A stretch of 12,146 nt of DNA from JAYWXI01 sp036016955. Lineage in GTDB: Bacteria; Bacteroidota; Bacteroidia; Flavobacteriales; Weeksellaceae. Numbering within the stretch: the stretch's first letter is position 1; every line of letters begins with the position of its first letter. Below the pieces are notes generated by a model. It saw nothing but the letters and a program-made list of their open reading frames with translations. It did no database searches and had not been told where the DNA came from. Position numbers and translations under genes: made by a program. The DNA is taken from the NCBI RefSeq assembly GCF_036016955.1, contig NZ_JAYWXI010000025.1, positions 1 through 12,146 of the forward strand, read 5' to 3'. Shown piece by piece: positions 5,837-12,146 of the stretch.

Positions 5837-6637
5837 ATGACAAAAAAGAAATTGCCCGTTCGTTTTACGGGTCAGCACTTTACTATTGATAAAGTGCTAA
5901 TAAAAGATGCAATAAGACAAGCAAATATAAGTAATCAGGATACGGTTTTAGATATTGGGGCAGGCAAGGGGTTCCTTACTGTCCATTTATTAAAAATCGC
6001 CAACAATGTTGTTGCTATTGAAAACGACACAGCTTTGGTTGAACATTTACGAAAATTATTTTCTGATGCCCGAAATGTTCAAGTTGTCGGTTGTGATTTT
6101 AGGAATTTTGCAGTTCCGAAATTTCCTTTCAAAGTGGTGTCAAATATTCCTTATGGCATTACTTCCGATATTTTCAAAATCCTGATGTTTGAGAGTCTTG
6201 AAAATTTTCTGGGAGGTTCCATTGTCCTTCAGTTAGAACCTACACAAAAGTTATTTTCGAGGAAGCTTTACAATCCATATACCGTTTTCTATCATACTTT
6301 TTTTGATTTGAAACTTGTCTATGAGGTAGGTCCTGAAAGTTTTTTGCCACCACCAACTGTCAAATCAGCACTTTTGAGAATTGAAAGAAAACAGATTTCA
6401 TTAGATATTGGGCTTAAGGTTAAGTACTTAAATTTTGTTTCGTATATGTTACAAAAACCTGATTTAACAGTCAAAACAGCTATGAAGTCTATTTTTAGAA
6501 AAAAACAAGTTAGGTCAATTTCAGAAAAATTTGGAGTTGACCTTAATTCCAAAATTGTCTGTTTGTCTGCAAATCAATGGAAAAATTGTTTTTTAGAAAT
6601 GCTGGAAGTTGTCCCTGAAAAATTTCATCCTTCGTAG
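5837..6637 (+). CDS. erm(F): 23S rRNA adenine-N6 dimethyltransferase Erm(F)
   Basis: The 266-residue protein is recognisable as Erm(F). It dimethylates A2058 (E. coli numbering) of 23S rRNA using S-adenosylmethionine, giving macrolide-lincosamide-streptogramin B resistance. The SAM-binding motif is DIGAGKG (39-45). VVAIEND (57-63) is the acidic motif II, GCDF the adenine-contacting region, and SNIPYG (103-108) the catalytic N-x-P-Y motif IV. Length and ends match the family and the gene appears intact. It is the only plus-strand gene in the array, flanked by E5 and E6 with paired boxes (GTTATGCGG and CCGCATAAC), so it sits in a complete unit but inverted. No IS element is visible within the unit, although erm(F) is well known from Bacteroides transposons. 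Confidence 0.97.
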   Translation: MTKKKLPVRFTGQHFTIDKVLIKDAIRQANISNQDTVLDIGAGKGFLTVHLLKIANNVVAIENDTALVEHLRKLFSDARNVQVVGCDFRNFAVPKFPFKVVSNIPYGITSDIFKILMFESLENFLGGSIVLQLEPTQKLFSRKLYNPYTVFYHTFFDLKLVYEVGPESFLPPPTVKSALLRIERKQISLDIGLKVKYLNFVSYMLQKPDLTVKTAMKSIFRKKQVRSISEKFGVDLNSKIVCLSANQWKNCFLEMLEVVPEKFHPS

Positions 6638-6696
6638 TTCAAAGTCGGGTGGTTGTCAAGGTGATTTTTTTTGGTTTGGTGTCGTCTTTTAAGCTG

Positions 6697-6832
6697 CCGC
6701 ATAACGGTTCTCGGCTTTGCGTAGTGGCGGACTTAGATGCACTTCACTGTCAGCCTACCAAAATGCTAATTAGATGCACAAAATTACAATTTTGCGCTGA
6801 ACCCGCCATTACGCAAAACCGATGTTGTGCCT
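6697..6832 (-). repeat. attC-like palindromic cassette boundary E6
   Basis: Boxes are CCGCATAAC (6697-6705) and GTTGTGCCT (6824-6832). Arms GGCTTTGCGTAGTGGCGG (6713-6730) and CCGCCATTACGCAAAACC (6803-6820) pair except for one mismatch and one wobble. The inner arm is nearly identical to that of E2. The loop has ATGCAC twice and CACTGTCA. The right box pairs with E7's left box across the whole copper operon. With the hairpin element that follows, this explains the gene-free stretch 6638-6962; 6638-6696 shows nothing recognisable. Confidence 0.74.
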
Positions 6833-6860
6833 TCGTTGTTCTTTTTTGTCCGTTATATAG

Positions 6861-6964
6861 TCGGTCAATTCTGTTACTGTTGGGAAGCCATACTCTTTGC
6901 CAAGTTTTGGTTTGCGTATCGGCTCGTGCGACTTGGCAATGTGTATGGCTTGTGGGTTGGTTTT
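6861..6964 (+). repeat. Hairpin element H1 with conserved loop, left end of copper operon
   Basis: AAGCCATAC (6885-6893) pairs with GTATGGCTT (6943-6951). TTGCCAAG (6897-6904) pairs with CTTGGCAA (6932-6939). The stems are separated by TCT opposite TGT. The loop carries GGTTTGCGTATCGGC (6909-6923). Element H2 near 11949 has the same plan, loop word and flanks (TCGGTCAA before, TTGTG...GGTYGG after) but different, still complementary stems. The 3' flank of H1 reaches the oxidase stop codon. It has no strong T-tract, so it is not an obvious terminator; its function is unknown. Confidence 0.6.
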
Positions 6965-9191
6965 AATAATTAAATGTCAGTCCTACTCCAAAACCCATAT
7001 CACTGTCGTAATGCGTTCTGAAACCTAAGTTTTTACTTGCGATATAATTCAGTCCAAGCATATATTCTCTGTCTGTATTTACCATAAATGCAGCTCTAAA
7101 CCTTTTTGAAAGTGGAATGTCTTCACGTCTTAATTGTACTCTTACGTTTCCATCGTGATAGACTTCTGTTTGTAAAATTATAAGCATTGGCAGAGTATAT
7201 GCAACCCCTAAACTAAACTGTGTCCGATTGTCTTTGGTATTAGTCTGCCCAAAAAGATTTTTTTCTGGTGTTTCGTGCTTTCTGTATCGCCAATCAAAGC
7301 CAATAAAGGGCATTAGCCATTGGTTTCTGCCTATGTATCGCCCTATGTGTGTTTCTGTTTCGTATCCGTGTTTGTCGCTATATCCCAAACGCCATTCAGT
7401 GCCAAAACTCCATCGGGTATTTTGCAACATTGTCATACCATCATTTCCATTTGTTGCAAAGTCGTTTTGAAACATAAAATGTAGTTCGTTGCTTTCTCTT
7501 TGTAGTTTTTTGTAAGCCCATTTTTTGTCAGGCAACAATGGATTGGGTGCTTGGTTTTCTGTACTAAAAACTCGGTTCATCCCTGCCATCATATGGTAGA
7601 GAATATGACAATGAAAAAACCAATCGCCTTCTAAATTGGCTTCAAACTCAATCACATTGGTTTCCATAGGCATTATGTCCAAAACATTTTTAAGCGGTGC
7701 ATAATCGCCTTGCCCGTTTATAACCCTAAAATCGTGTCCGTGCAAGTGCATCGGGTGTCGCATCATCGAGTTGTTGTAGAGTGTTATTCTTACAATTTCT
7801 CCTTTTTTGATTAGAATTTTATCAGTTTCAGCAAGCACTCGGTTGTCCATACTCCACACATAGCGGTTCATATTGCCTGTTAATTCAAACCTTAATTCTC
7901 TGATAGGTGCATCTTTTGGCAAAGTGGTTTTGGTAGGTGATTTCAGCATTGCGTAGTTTAAGGTAACAATGTCATTACTGGGCATTGTATGATTGCTATG
8001 GTCTGAATGTTCGGATTTTTTGGGTTTATTTTCTCCTGTAATCTCAGGGTACATTACCGTATTCATATCCATTTGTTGCAATGACATATCCATACCCATA
8101 TCGTTCATTGTGCCATCCATTTTCATCATATCGTTCATCATCTTCATACCTTCAAAGTATTTCAGTTTAGGCAATGGACTTGCCAACTGCTTAATACCTG
8201 AACCTATGTAAATAGATGCCGATTTAGTTCGGTCTTCGGGTGTTGCCAAAAATTCATAGGAAGTATTTTCTGCCGGAATGGTAACGATGACATCATAGGT
8301 TTCTGAAACTCCTATAATTAGTCTATCCACCACAACAGGCTCAACATCATTGCCATCATTGGCAACGACAGTCATTTTTCCACCTGCATACGTGAGCCAA
8401 AAATAGGAAGATGCACCACCGTTTGATATTCGCAACCTTACTTTGTCGCCTGCTTTGAATTGAGCGAGTTGGCTTTCAGATGTTCCGTTAATCAAGAATT
8501 TGTCATAATATACATCACTCACGTCCATTGCCAACATTCGTTTCCATTCGTTGGTCAATTTGGTTTTGAAATGTCCTGCTTTTTTGGCTTCTGCATAACT
8601 CTGCACAGCGTTTTTTTTAATGGCGAACCAATCATTAGCATTGTGCAACATTCGGTGTACATTATCAGGATTATAGTCTGTCCATTCGCTCAAAATAATA
8701 GGCACAGAAGGCAAATCATCAATGCCTTTTCTGAAAGTTGGGTCGTCTGCTCTTTTGAGCAAAACCATTGAGCCGTACATTCCGATTTGTTCTTGCAGTC
8801 CGCTGTGGCTGTGATACCAATGTGTACCGTTTTGAATAATTGGGAAACGATATACGTGGGTCGTATTCGGTTCAATGGGCATTTGGGTCAAGTAGGGCAC
8901 ACCATCTTCTTTATTGGGCAAATACAATCCGTGCCAATGCAACGATGTGCTTTCTCTGAGCCTATTATGAACATGAATTTCTGCCGTATCGCCTTCGGTA
9001 AAGGTGAGTGTTGGCATAGGAATTTGTCCGTTTACGGCTATTGCCCTTTTTTCTTTTCCTGTAAAATTAACAATAGTGTCTTTTACGTAAAGGTCATATC
9101 GCACCACTTTTTGGGCGAAAATGGTTGTAGTTGCCAATAGCATTAGAACTATCGGCAACAATTTTTTATAAATATTTTTTTGATTATCCAT
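6963..9191 (-). CDS. Multicopper oxidase (CopA-like) fused to a CopB-like outer-membrane barrel
   Basis: This 742-residue exported protein has a signal peptide (about 1-26). It carries the cupredoxin copper sites of a multicopper oxidase: HWHG at 85-88, HWYHSH at 124-129, HPMHLHGHDF at 479-488, and HCHILYHMMAGM at 527-538 with the type-1 Cys528. A Met- and His-rich insert at about 349-404 resembles copper-scavenging segments of CopA/PcoA. These enzymes oxidise Cu(I) in the periplasm. After residue 550 the cupredoxin ends and about 190 residues follow that alternate aromatic and polar residues and finish in GVGLTFNY, a C-terminal aromatic typical of outer-membrane beta-barrels and reminiscent of CopB. 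This would fuse oxidase and outer-membrane anchor in one chain. It is the last gene of the operon, 15 nt after the HMA-MauE gene. Confidence 0.9.
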   Translation of the reverse strand: MDNQKNIYKKLLPIVLMLLATTTIFAQKVVRYDLYVKDTIVNFTGKEKRAIAVNGQIPMPTLTFTEGDTAEIHVHNRLRESTSLHWHGLYLPNKEDGVPYLTQMPIEPNTTHVYRFPIIQNGTHWYHSHSGLQEQIGMYGSMVLLKRADDPTFRKGIDDLPSVPIILSEWTDYNPDNVHRMLHNANDWFAIKKNAVQSYAEAKKAGHFKTKLTNEWKRMLAMDVSDVYYDKFLINGTSESQLAQFKAGDKVRLRISNGGASSYFWLTYAGGKMTVVANDGNDVEPVVVDRLIIGVSETYDVIVTIPAENTSYEFLATPEDRTKSASIYIGSGIKQLASPLPKLKYFEGMKMMNDMMKMDGTMNDMGMDMSLQQMDMNTVMYPEITGENKPKKSEHSDHSNHTMPSNDIVTLNYAMLKSPTKTTLPKDAPIRELRFELTGNMNRYVWSMDNRVLAETDKILIKKGEIVRITLYNNSMMRHPMHLHGHDFRVINGQGDYAPLKNVLDIMPMETNVIEFEANLEGDWFFHCHILYHMMAGMNRVFSTENQAPNPLLPDKKWAYKKLQRESNELHFMFQNDFATNGNDGMTMLQNTRWSFGTEWRLGYSDKHGYETETHIGRYIGRNQWLMPFIGFDWRYRKHETPEKNLFGQTNTKDNRTQFSLGVAYTLPMLIILQTEVYHDGNVRVQLRREDIPLSKRFRAAFMVNTDREYMLGLNYIASKNLGFRTHYDSDMGFGVGLTFNY

Positions 9192-9206
9192 TTAATAAAT
9201 TTCATT

Positions 9207-9920
9207 TTAAATTAGGTTTAAAAGCATCCAAGCACTCATTGCAATCATTAGTGCATCTTCAATAATAGTTACGGTACTCATTGGCAAATTGAACACTGCA
9301 CCCAAACAAGCACATTGGATTTTCTTTTTGTTCAATACCGATTGCAATACGCCAATGATGCTGATGCTCATTACTATAAATGTTAAACTATTAGTAACAA
9401 GCGGATTAAAATTGATTAAAAAAGCAATACCCAAAGCCAATTCTGTGAAAGCATAGATATAAGCCCAAGCGGGTAAACGTTTGGCAACAACATCATACAT
9501 TACATAACTTTCGGCAAAGCCTTTCAAATTAAGCATTTTGAAAAACGAAAACACCAAAAAGAACCCTGCCATAAAATGTCGCATCCACTGCATACCATCA
9601 AACCTATTGTTGGAAAATTGCACCAATAGCGTTACCAATGAGATGTAGAAAAATATCAACAAAATAGGCTTGTAGGTTTCAAGCCAACTTTTGGTTTGTT
9701 CAGCCAATTCGCTGTGATGTTGGGCAGAAATTTGATATTTTTCGGTCAAGGCTTTCTGCAACTTATCCAATGCAATGTGTTTATCCATTGTGATTGAGGC
9801 TGAATTTTCGTCTTTTGAAACATCAACATTTACCACATTTTCTACCATTAGCAACGATGATTTTACTTTTGATTCGCAACTTGAACAGGTCATTCCTGTT
9901 ACTTGATATGTATGTACCAT
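9207..9920 (-). CDS. HMA domain fused to a MauE/DoxX-type membrane protein
   Basis: Residues 1-68 form a heavy-metal-associated domain with the GMTCSSC metal site (Cys12, Cys15), which binds Cu(I) or a similar soft metal. Four hydrophobic segments follow (about 84-102, 114-130, 150-170 and 178-196) plus a last one near 216-236, as in MauE/DoxX-like redox membrane proteins. A CACLG motif at 203-207 supplies a second cysteine pair facing a membrane boundary. I infer transfer of metal or reducing power across the inner membrane for the neighbouring oxidase. The gene has 93 nt of upstream DNA, the largest gap after the AraC gene, and its ATG lies in one arm of a 9-bp inverted repeat. Confidence 0.85.
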   Translation of the reverse strand: MVHTYQVTGMTCSSCESKVKSSLLMVENVVNVDVSKDENSASITMDKHIALDKLQKALTEKYQISAQHHSELAEQTKSWLETYKPILLIFFYISLVTLLVQFSNNRFDGMQWMRHFMAGFFLVFSFFKMLNLKGFAESYVMYDVVAKRLPAWAYIYAFTELALGIAFLINFNPLVTNSLTFIVMSISIIGVLQSVLNKKKIQCACLGAVFNLPMSTVTIIEDALMIAMSAWMLLNLI

Positions 9921-9961
9921 AATCTTACATTTTAAAAGTTAATAACTATGGTACAAAGTTC
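9913..9961 (-). promoter_or_regulatory. Inverted repeat over the HMA-MauE start codon
   Basis: TGTACCATA (9913-9921) and TATGGTACA (9947-9955) are a perfect 9-bp inverted repeat separated by 25 nt. In the mRNA the arm nearer the gene contains the AUG (9920-9918). The other arm overlaps GAACTTTG (minus strand, 9961-9954), one mismatch from the TAnnTTTG promoter box. A small palindrome GTTAATAAC (9938-9946) lies in the loop. It could be an operator for the upstream AraC regulator or a hairpin masking the start codon. Confidence 0.35.
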
Positions 9962-10013
9962 CGAAGCTATTTGTTCATTGTTGTTGTGGTATTTTGGGTT
10001 TGAGTTGTAACAT

Positions 10014-10571
10014 TTATAAGTCTTCAATCTGCTTCCGTTTTTTGTCTTTCAATTGCTTGTAATGCGAAGGCGAAAAGCCTGTTACCTTTTTGAACTGATT
10101 GCTCAAATATGCCACACTGCTATAATTCATCTGAAAAGCAATTTCATTCAGTGTCAATTCATCATACAGAAGCAATTCTTTCACCTTTTCAATTTTTTGG
10201 TTAATAAAGTATTTCTCAATGGTCGTATCTTCTACTTCCGAGAACAAATTGCTAAGAGATGAATAATCTTGTGTTAACTGTTTTGACAAATAATCAGAAA
10301 GATTGGTGTTGAGTTGGGCATTTTGTTGATGCACCAATTCAATTATTAAAGTTTTAATTTTATCAATTAATCGGCTTTTCTTGTCATCAATCAGTTCAAA
10401 ACCAAAACCTTTCAGGTGTTCTGCAATTTCACTTTTTTGCCTTTCTGAAATGGGTGTTACTTCTACTTCGCCTAAATCAACTGCGAGTAGTTGAAGTCCG
10501 AGTTTTTCCAACTCAGACTTCACTACCATTTTGCAGCGACTACACACCATATTTTTGATGTAGAGCTTCAT
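10014..10571 (-). CDS. AraC-family regulator with an HMA-like CxxC N-terminus
   Basis: The 185-residue protein starts MKLYIKNMVCSRC, placing Cys10-x2-Cys13 in the position of the metal loop of an HMA fold, and residues 1-65 keep the length of such a domain. Residues about 120-178 are a C-terminal AraC DNA-binding domain: the first helix-turn-helix is LTLNEIAFQMNYSSVAYLS, and the second ends in FKKVTGFSPSHYKQL. I infer a cytoplasmic metal sensor that controls this operon, with the metal read directly by the CxxC domain. The start codon directly abuts the stop of the upstream lipoprotein gene (TAAATG), so translation is probably coupled. Confidence 0.87.
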   Translation of the reverse strand: MKLYIKNMVCSRCKMVVKSELEKLGLQLLAVDLGEVEVTPISERQKSEIAEHLKGFGFELIDDKKSRLIDKIKTLIIELVHQQNAQLNTNLSDYLSKQLTQDYSSLSNLFSEVEDTTIEKYFINQKIEKVKELLLYDELTLNEIAFQMNYSSVAYLSNQFKKVTGFSPSHYKQLKDKKRKQIEDL

Positions 10572-11435
10572 TTATTCAATGGTTTCAACCGTTTTACCAC
10601 AAGTGAGCATTTTAGAACCATAGTATGGGTTCTTCACTGCATTTTCCTTGCTCAACCAATTAGCACCTTTACCATTGTTTGCCATTGGGCAATGTTGGTA
10701 ATATGTAGGTGTTTCTTGTTTGGAAACTTTCAAGAGTTGATACATATTGTCAGACAAGGTATTGAAATGGTCTCTTTGATGCCCAACATCTTTGGTTTCT
10801 TCAATGTGTTCGGTATCAAATATCAAGTCCTTCATTACTTTCATCCAAACAGTATGTTCTTCATTGGAAAGTTTGTTCATCTGCACGGCATTAAGAGCGT
10901 TGAGCAATTCTTTTGCTTTGGCAGAAGCCAAGTTTCCATCAGATTTTACCAAAGCATCTTTAAGTGCGAAATAGTTTTCAAAAACTGATTTGAGTTGATT
11001 TACTTCTTGCTTTGTTTCTGTTGACTTGTCAGTTGCCCCACCGTGATTGTGATTAGAATGGTTGTCTATCGTTTCTACTTTTACCGTTTCCGATTTTTTC
11101 ACACGGTCGTATTGACAGCATTCAGGAAGTTTCGCATAGACATCATCAGGTGCAAGAAATTTTTCGCTATCATAACCCGCCAATGCAATGCGTTTCAAAA
11201 CTTCATCTTGATTGGTCTTGCTTGGGTCGTAAGTAAGAGTAGCCATTTTGGTATCTTTGTTCCAATCTACCTGCGCTACTTTCTTAATGTTTCCTGCTTT
11301 TTCAATGGTCGTTTTACACATACCACAGTTACCGTAAATTTTTACGCTTTCGGTTTTAGCGTTTTTGATTTGAGCGTTACACGCTGTAAACGATAGCAAT
11401 AGTGTTATTGCCATCAATATTTTTATTGATTTCAT
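10572..11435 (-). CDS. HMA-DUF3347 lipoprotein of the copper operon
   Basis: This 287-residue envelope protein begins with a lipoprotein-type signal ending SFTAC (Cys19; Phe at -3 is slightly unusual). An HMA domain follows with GNCGMC (Cys37, Cys40), a Cys-Cys pair at 107-108 and a His-rich segment (DNHSNHNHGG). A DUF3347-like helical region spans about 145-240, and the family's characteristic end (HCPMANNGKGANWLS... YYGSKMLTCG) closes the protein. DUF3347 proteins accompany copper and CusB-type efflux systems in Bacteroidota, so it probably binds periplasmic Cu(I). It is second in the operon and abuts the regulator gene. No P-type ATPase or RND pump lies nearby, which is unusual for a self-contained copper system. 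Confidence 0.88.
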   Translation of the reverse strand: MKSIKILMAITLLLSFTACNAQIKNAKTESVKIYGNCGMCKTTIEKAGNIKKVAQVDWNKDTKMATLTYDPSKTNQDEVLKRIALAGYDSEKFLAPDDVYAKLPECCQYDRVKKSETVKVETIDNHSNHNHGGATDKSTETKQEVNQLKSVFENYFALKDALVKSDGNLASAKAKELLNALNAVQMNKLSNEEHTVWMKVMKDLIFDTEHIEETKDVGHQRDHFNTLSDNMYQLLKVSKQETPTYYQHCPMANNGKGANWLSKENAVKNPYYGSKMLTCGKTVETIE

Positions 11436-11497
11436 TTTTTTAAAATTAAATGTTGAATGAAAAATTGTGATTGAAAGCTAATAATTGCGTTCAATTG

Positions 11498-11515
11498 GAC
11501 AGACCTTTGGCTGTC
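11498..11515 (-). other. Hairpin between the first two copper genes
   Basis: GACAG-A-CC (11498-11505) pairs with GGCTGTC (11509-11515) over 7 bp with one bulged base and a 3-base loop, 11 nt past the stop of the Cys-rich gene. No T-run follows, so complete termination is unlikely. It may stabilise or set the 3' end of the first message, or be an operator. The remainder of 11436-11526 shows no clear promoter. Confidence 0.35.
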
Positions 11516-11526
11516 AAGGCAAGAAA

Positions 11527-11898
11527 TCAGCCTATTTTTGGCGGTAGCCAAATAGAAATGAAACCTGATGAATAAAAGCTATCTTGGTAATAAAAATTTG
11601 GCTTGTTGGGGATTAACTTAATTCCTGAAAATTTGATTAAGAATGGAATAGTAAAATTTGTATGGTTTGAAGGACAATGACAGTTTGAGTTGCCACATTT
11701 TCCATCACAATCTTTTCCGTGCTTATTGCATTGTCCTTTTTCTGTGTCGCAACACTCTTTTTTTTCCGCTTCGGTGTCGGATTGTTTGGTGCAATTATTT
11801 TCTATGTTTTCAGATTTTGACCCACAAGCATAGATGTCTGTTGGTGTCAGTAAGAAACCAATCAGGGTTAATAATGCTATGTAAATAAATCTTATCAT
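11527..11898 (-). CDS. Small exported Cys-rich protein, first gene of the copper operon
   Basis: This 123-residue protein has a signal peptide (about 1-24, ending DIYA) and then a dense cysteine segment: ACGSK, NNC, ECC, GQC, KDC, GKC, SNCHCPS. That gives about ten cysteines with His between residues 25 and 78, followed by a hydrophobic and aromatic C-terminal part (FTIPFLIKF... SIWLPPKIG). I know no named family. The cysteines, export signal and lead position before HMA proteins and an oxidase suggest periplasmic binding of copper or another soft metal. Spacing to the next gene is 91 nt, so it may also be expressed separately. Confidence 0.8.
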   Translation of the reverse strand: MIRFIYIALLTLIGFLLTPTDIYACGSKSENIENNCTKQSDTEAEKKECCDTEKGQCNKHGKDCDGKCGNSNCHCPSNHTNFTIPFLIKFSGIKLIPNKPNFYYQDSFYSSGFISIWLPPKIG

Positions 11899-11912
11899 AC
11901 TGTTTCAAAACG

Positions 11913-11937
11913 CAAATTTACAAATTTTTTCGGTCAA
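11913..11937 (-). promoter_or_regulatory. Putative promoter of the copper operon
   Basis: On the minus strand TAAATTTG (11920-11913) is an exact TAnnTTTG -7 match. TTG at 11937-11935 precedes it by 14 nt, the same spacing as in front of erm(F). The predicted leader would be under 12 nt. The TTG falls in the conserved flank of hairpin element H2. Confidence 0.45.
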
Positions 11938-12030
11938 GCGTTGGCAAAAAACAGCTCTTTTGGTTTTTAGGGTTGGCTTGCGTATCGGCAAAAACCAAAT
12001 GTGCTGTTTGTGCGGTCGGCTTTTTACAAT
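11930..12030 (+). repeat. Hairpin element H2 with conserved loop, right end of copper operon
   Basis: AAACAGC (11949-11955) pairs with GCTGTTT (12003-12009), and TTTGGTTTTT (11959-11968) with AAAAACCAAA (11990-11999). TCT opposite TGT lies between the stems. The loop has GGCTTGCGTATCGGC (11975-11989). Architecture, loop and both flanks match H1 at 6861 in the same orientation while the stem bases differ. With E7 and the promoter it accounts for the gene-free right end. Confidence 0.6.
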
Positions 12031-12031
12031 G

Positions 12032-12146
12032 AGGCACAACGGTCGGGTATTGCTGAAGGCGGGGGTTTTTGGCACCCAAGCTCAATAGAAATACCAATGT
12101 TCAAATATACAAAAAAAGTTCAATAGAAGCACTTCAGCCCCGCTTT
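12032..12146 (-). repeat. attC-like palindromic cassette boundary E7 (cut by window end)
   Basis: The left box AGGCACAAC (12032-12040) pairs with E6's right box GTTGTGCCT. The left arm GGGTATTGCTGAAGGCGGGG (12045-12064) is nearly identical to that of E1, and the right arm begins CCCCGC at 12138 before the window ends. The loop has GGCACC, CTCAATAGAA and GTTCAATAGAAGCAC. The second box lies outside, so the array continues to the right. Confidence 0.72.

Noticed and set aside
6885..6951. H1 as a simple Rho-independent terminator for the copper operon
   Set aside because: No T-run follows on the minus strand, the loop is long and conserved, and the same element occurs upstream of the operon (H2).
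6649..6966. 105-codon plus-strand frame after erm(F)
   Set aside because: It covers E6 and hairpin H1; its length comes from the palindromic sequence, with no coding features.
10491..10988. 165-codon plus-strand frame
   Set aside because: It is antisense to the HMA-DUF3347 lipoprotein and the AraC regulator, both well supported.
104..12146. CRISPR array made of the repeated intergenic elements
   Set aside because: Spacing is 0.5-5 kb with whole genes between copies, and the repeats are imperfect palindromes, not short direct repeats with spacers.

Overview
The window looks like accessory DNA from a Bacteroidota genome, most likely a flavobacterium-like organism. The reasons are its AT-rich composition, weak or absent Shine-Dalgarno sequences, Bacteroidota-style TAnnTTTG -7 promoter boxes, a recognisable erm(F), and a Bacteroidota-type copper operon. 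The species cannot be named from the sequence.

Layout: the far left (1-80) holds the tail of a plus-strand gene and its terminator. From about 104 to the right edge the DNA is a chain of gene units separated by seven related palindromic elements: E1 104-237, E2 1111-1246, E3 3174-3370, E4 4723-4859, E5 5569-5706, E6 6697-6832, and E7 12032-end (truncated). The units are: a class D beta-lactamase; a reverse transcriptase with a structured leader; a HEPN-motif protein; an HNH endonuclease; erm(F); and a five-gene copper operon. All genes except erm(F) lie on the minus strand.

The elements behave like integron attC sites. Each has AAC/GTT-type end boxes and long imperfect arms that covary between copies. 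The two boxes flanking the same gene unit are complementary to each other (for example GTTAGCTGCA at 3361 and TGCAGCTAAC at 4723), whereas the two boxes of one element often differ. That pattern is expected if each unit moves as a circle by exchange at G/TT. Minus-strand stop codons lie 0-10 nt from the left box and starts 22-45 nt from the right box where the unit has one simple gene. This suggests an array read right to left, with erm(F) inverted. No integrase is in the window.

The most interesting unit is the reverse transcriptase (1255-2802). Its roughly 310-nt upstream region is closed by a long helix ending 5 nt before the start codon and contains several more helices. This resembles the ncRNA plus RT layout of defence-associated reverse transcriptases. 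With the HEPN and HNH units, the left half looks like a defence and resistance cargo.

The right half (6963-11898) is a copper-handling operon: a Cys-rich periplasmic protein, an HMA-DUF3347 lipoprotein, an AraC regulator with a CxxC metal-binding-like N-terminus, an HMA-MauE membrane protein, and a multicopper oxidase fused to a probable outer-membrane barrel. A second family of covarying hairpins, with a shared loop sequence, lies at both ends of this operon.
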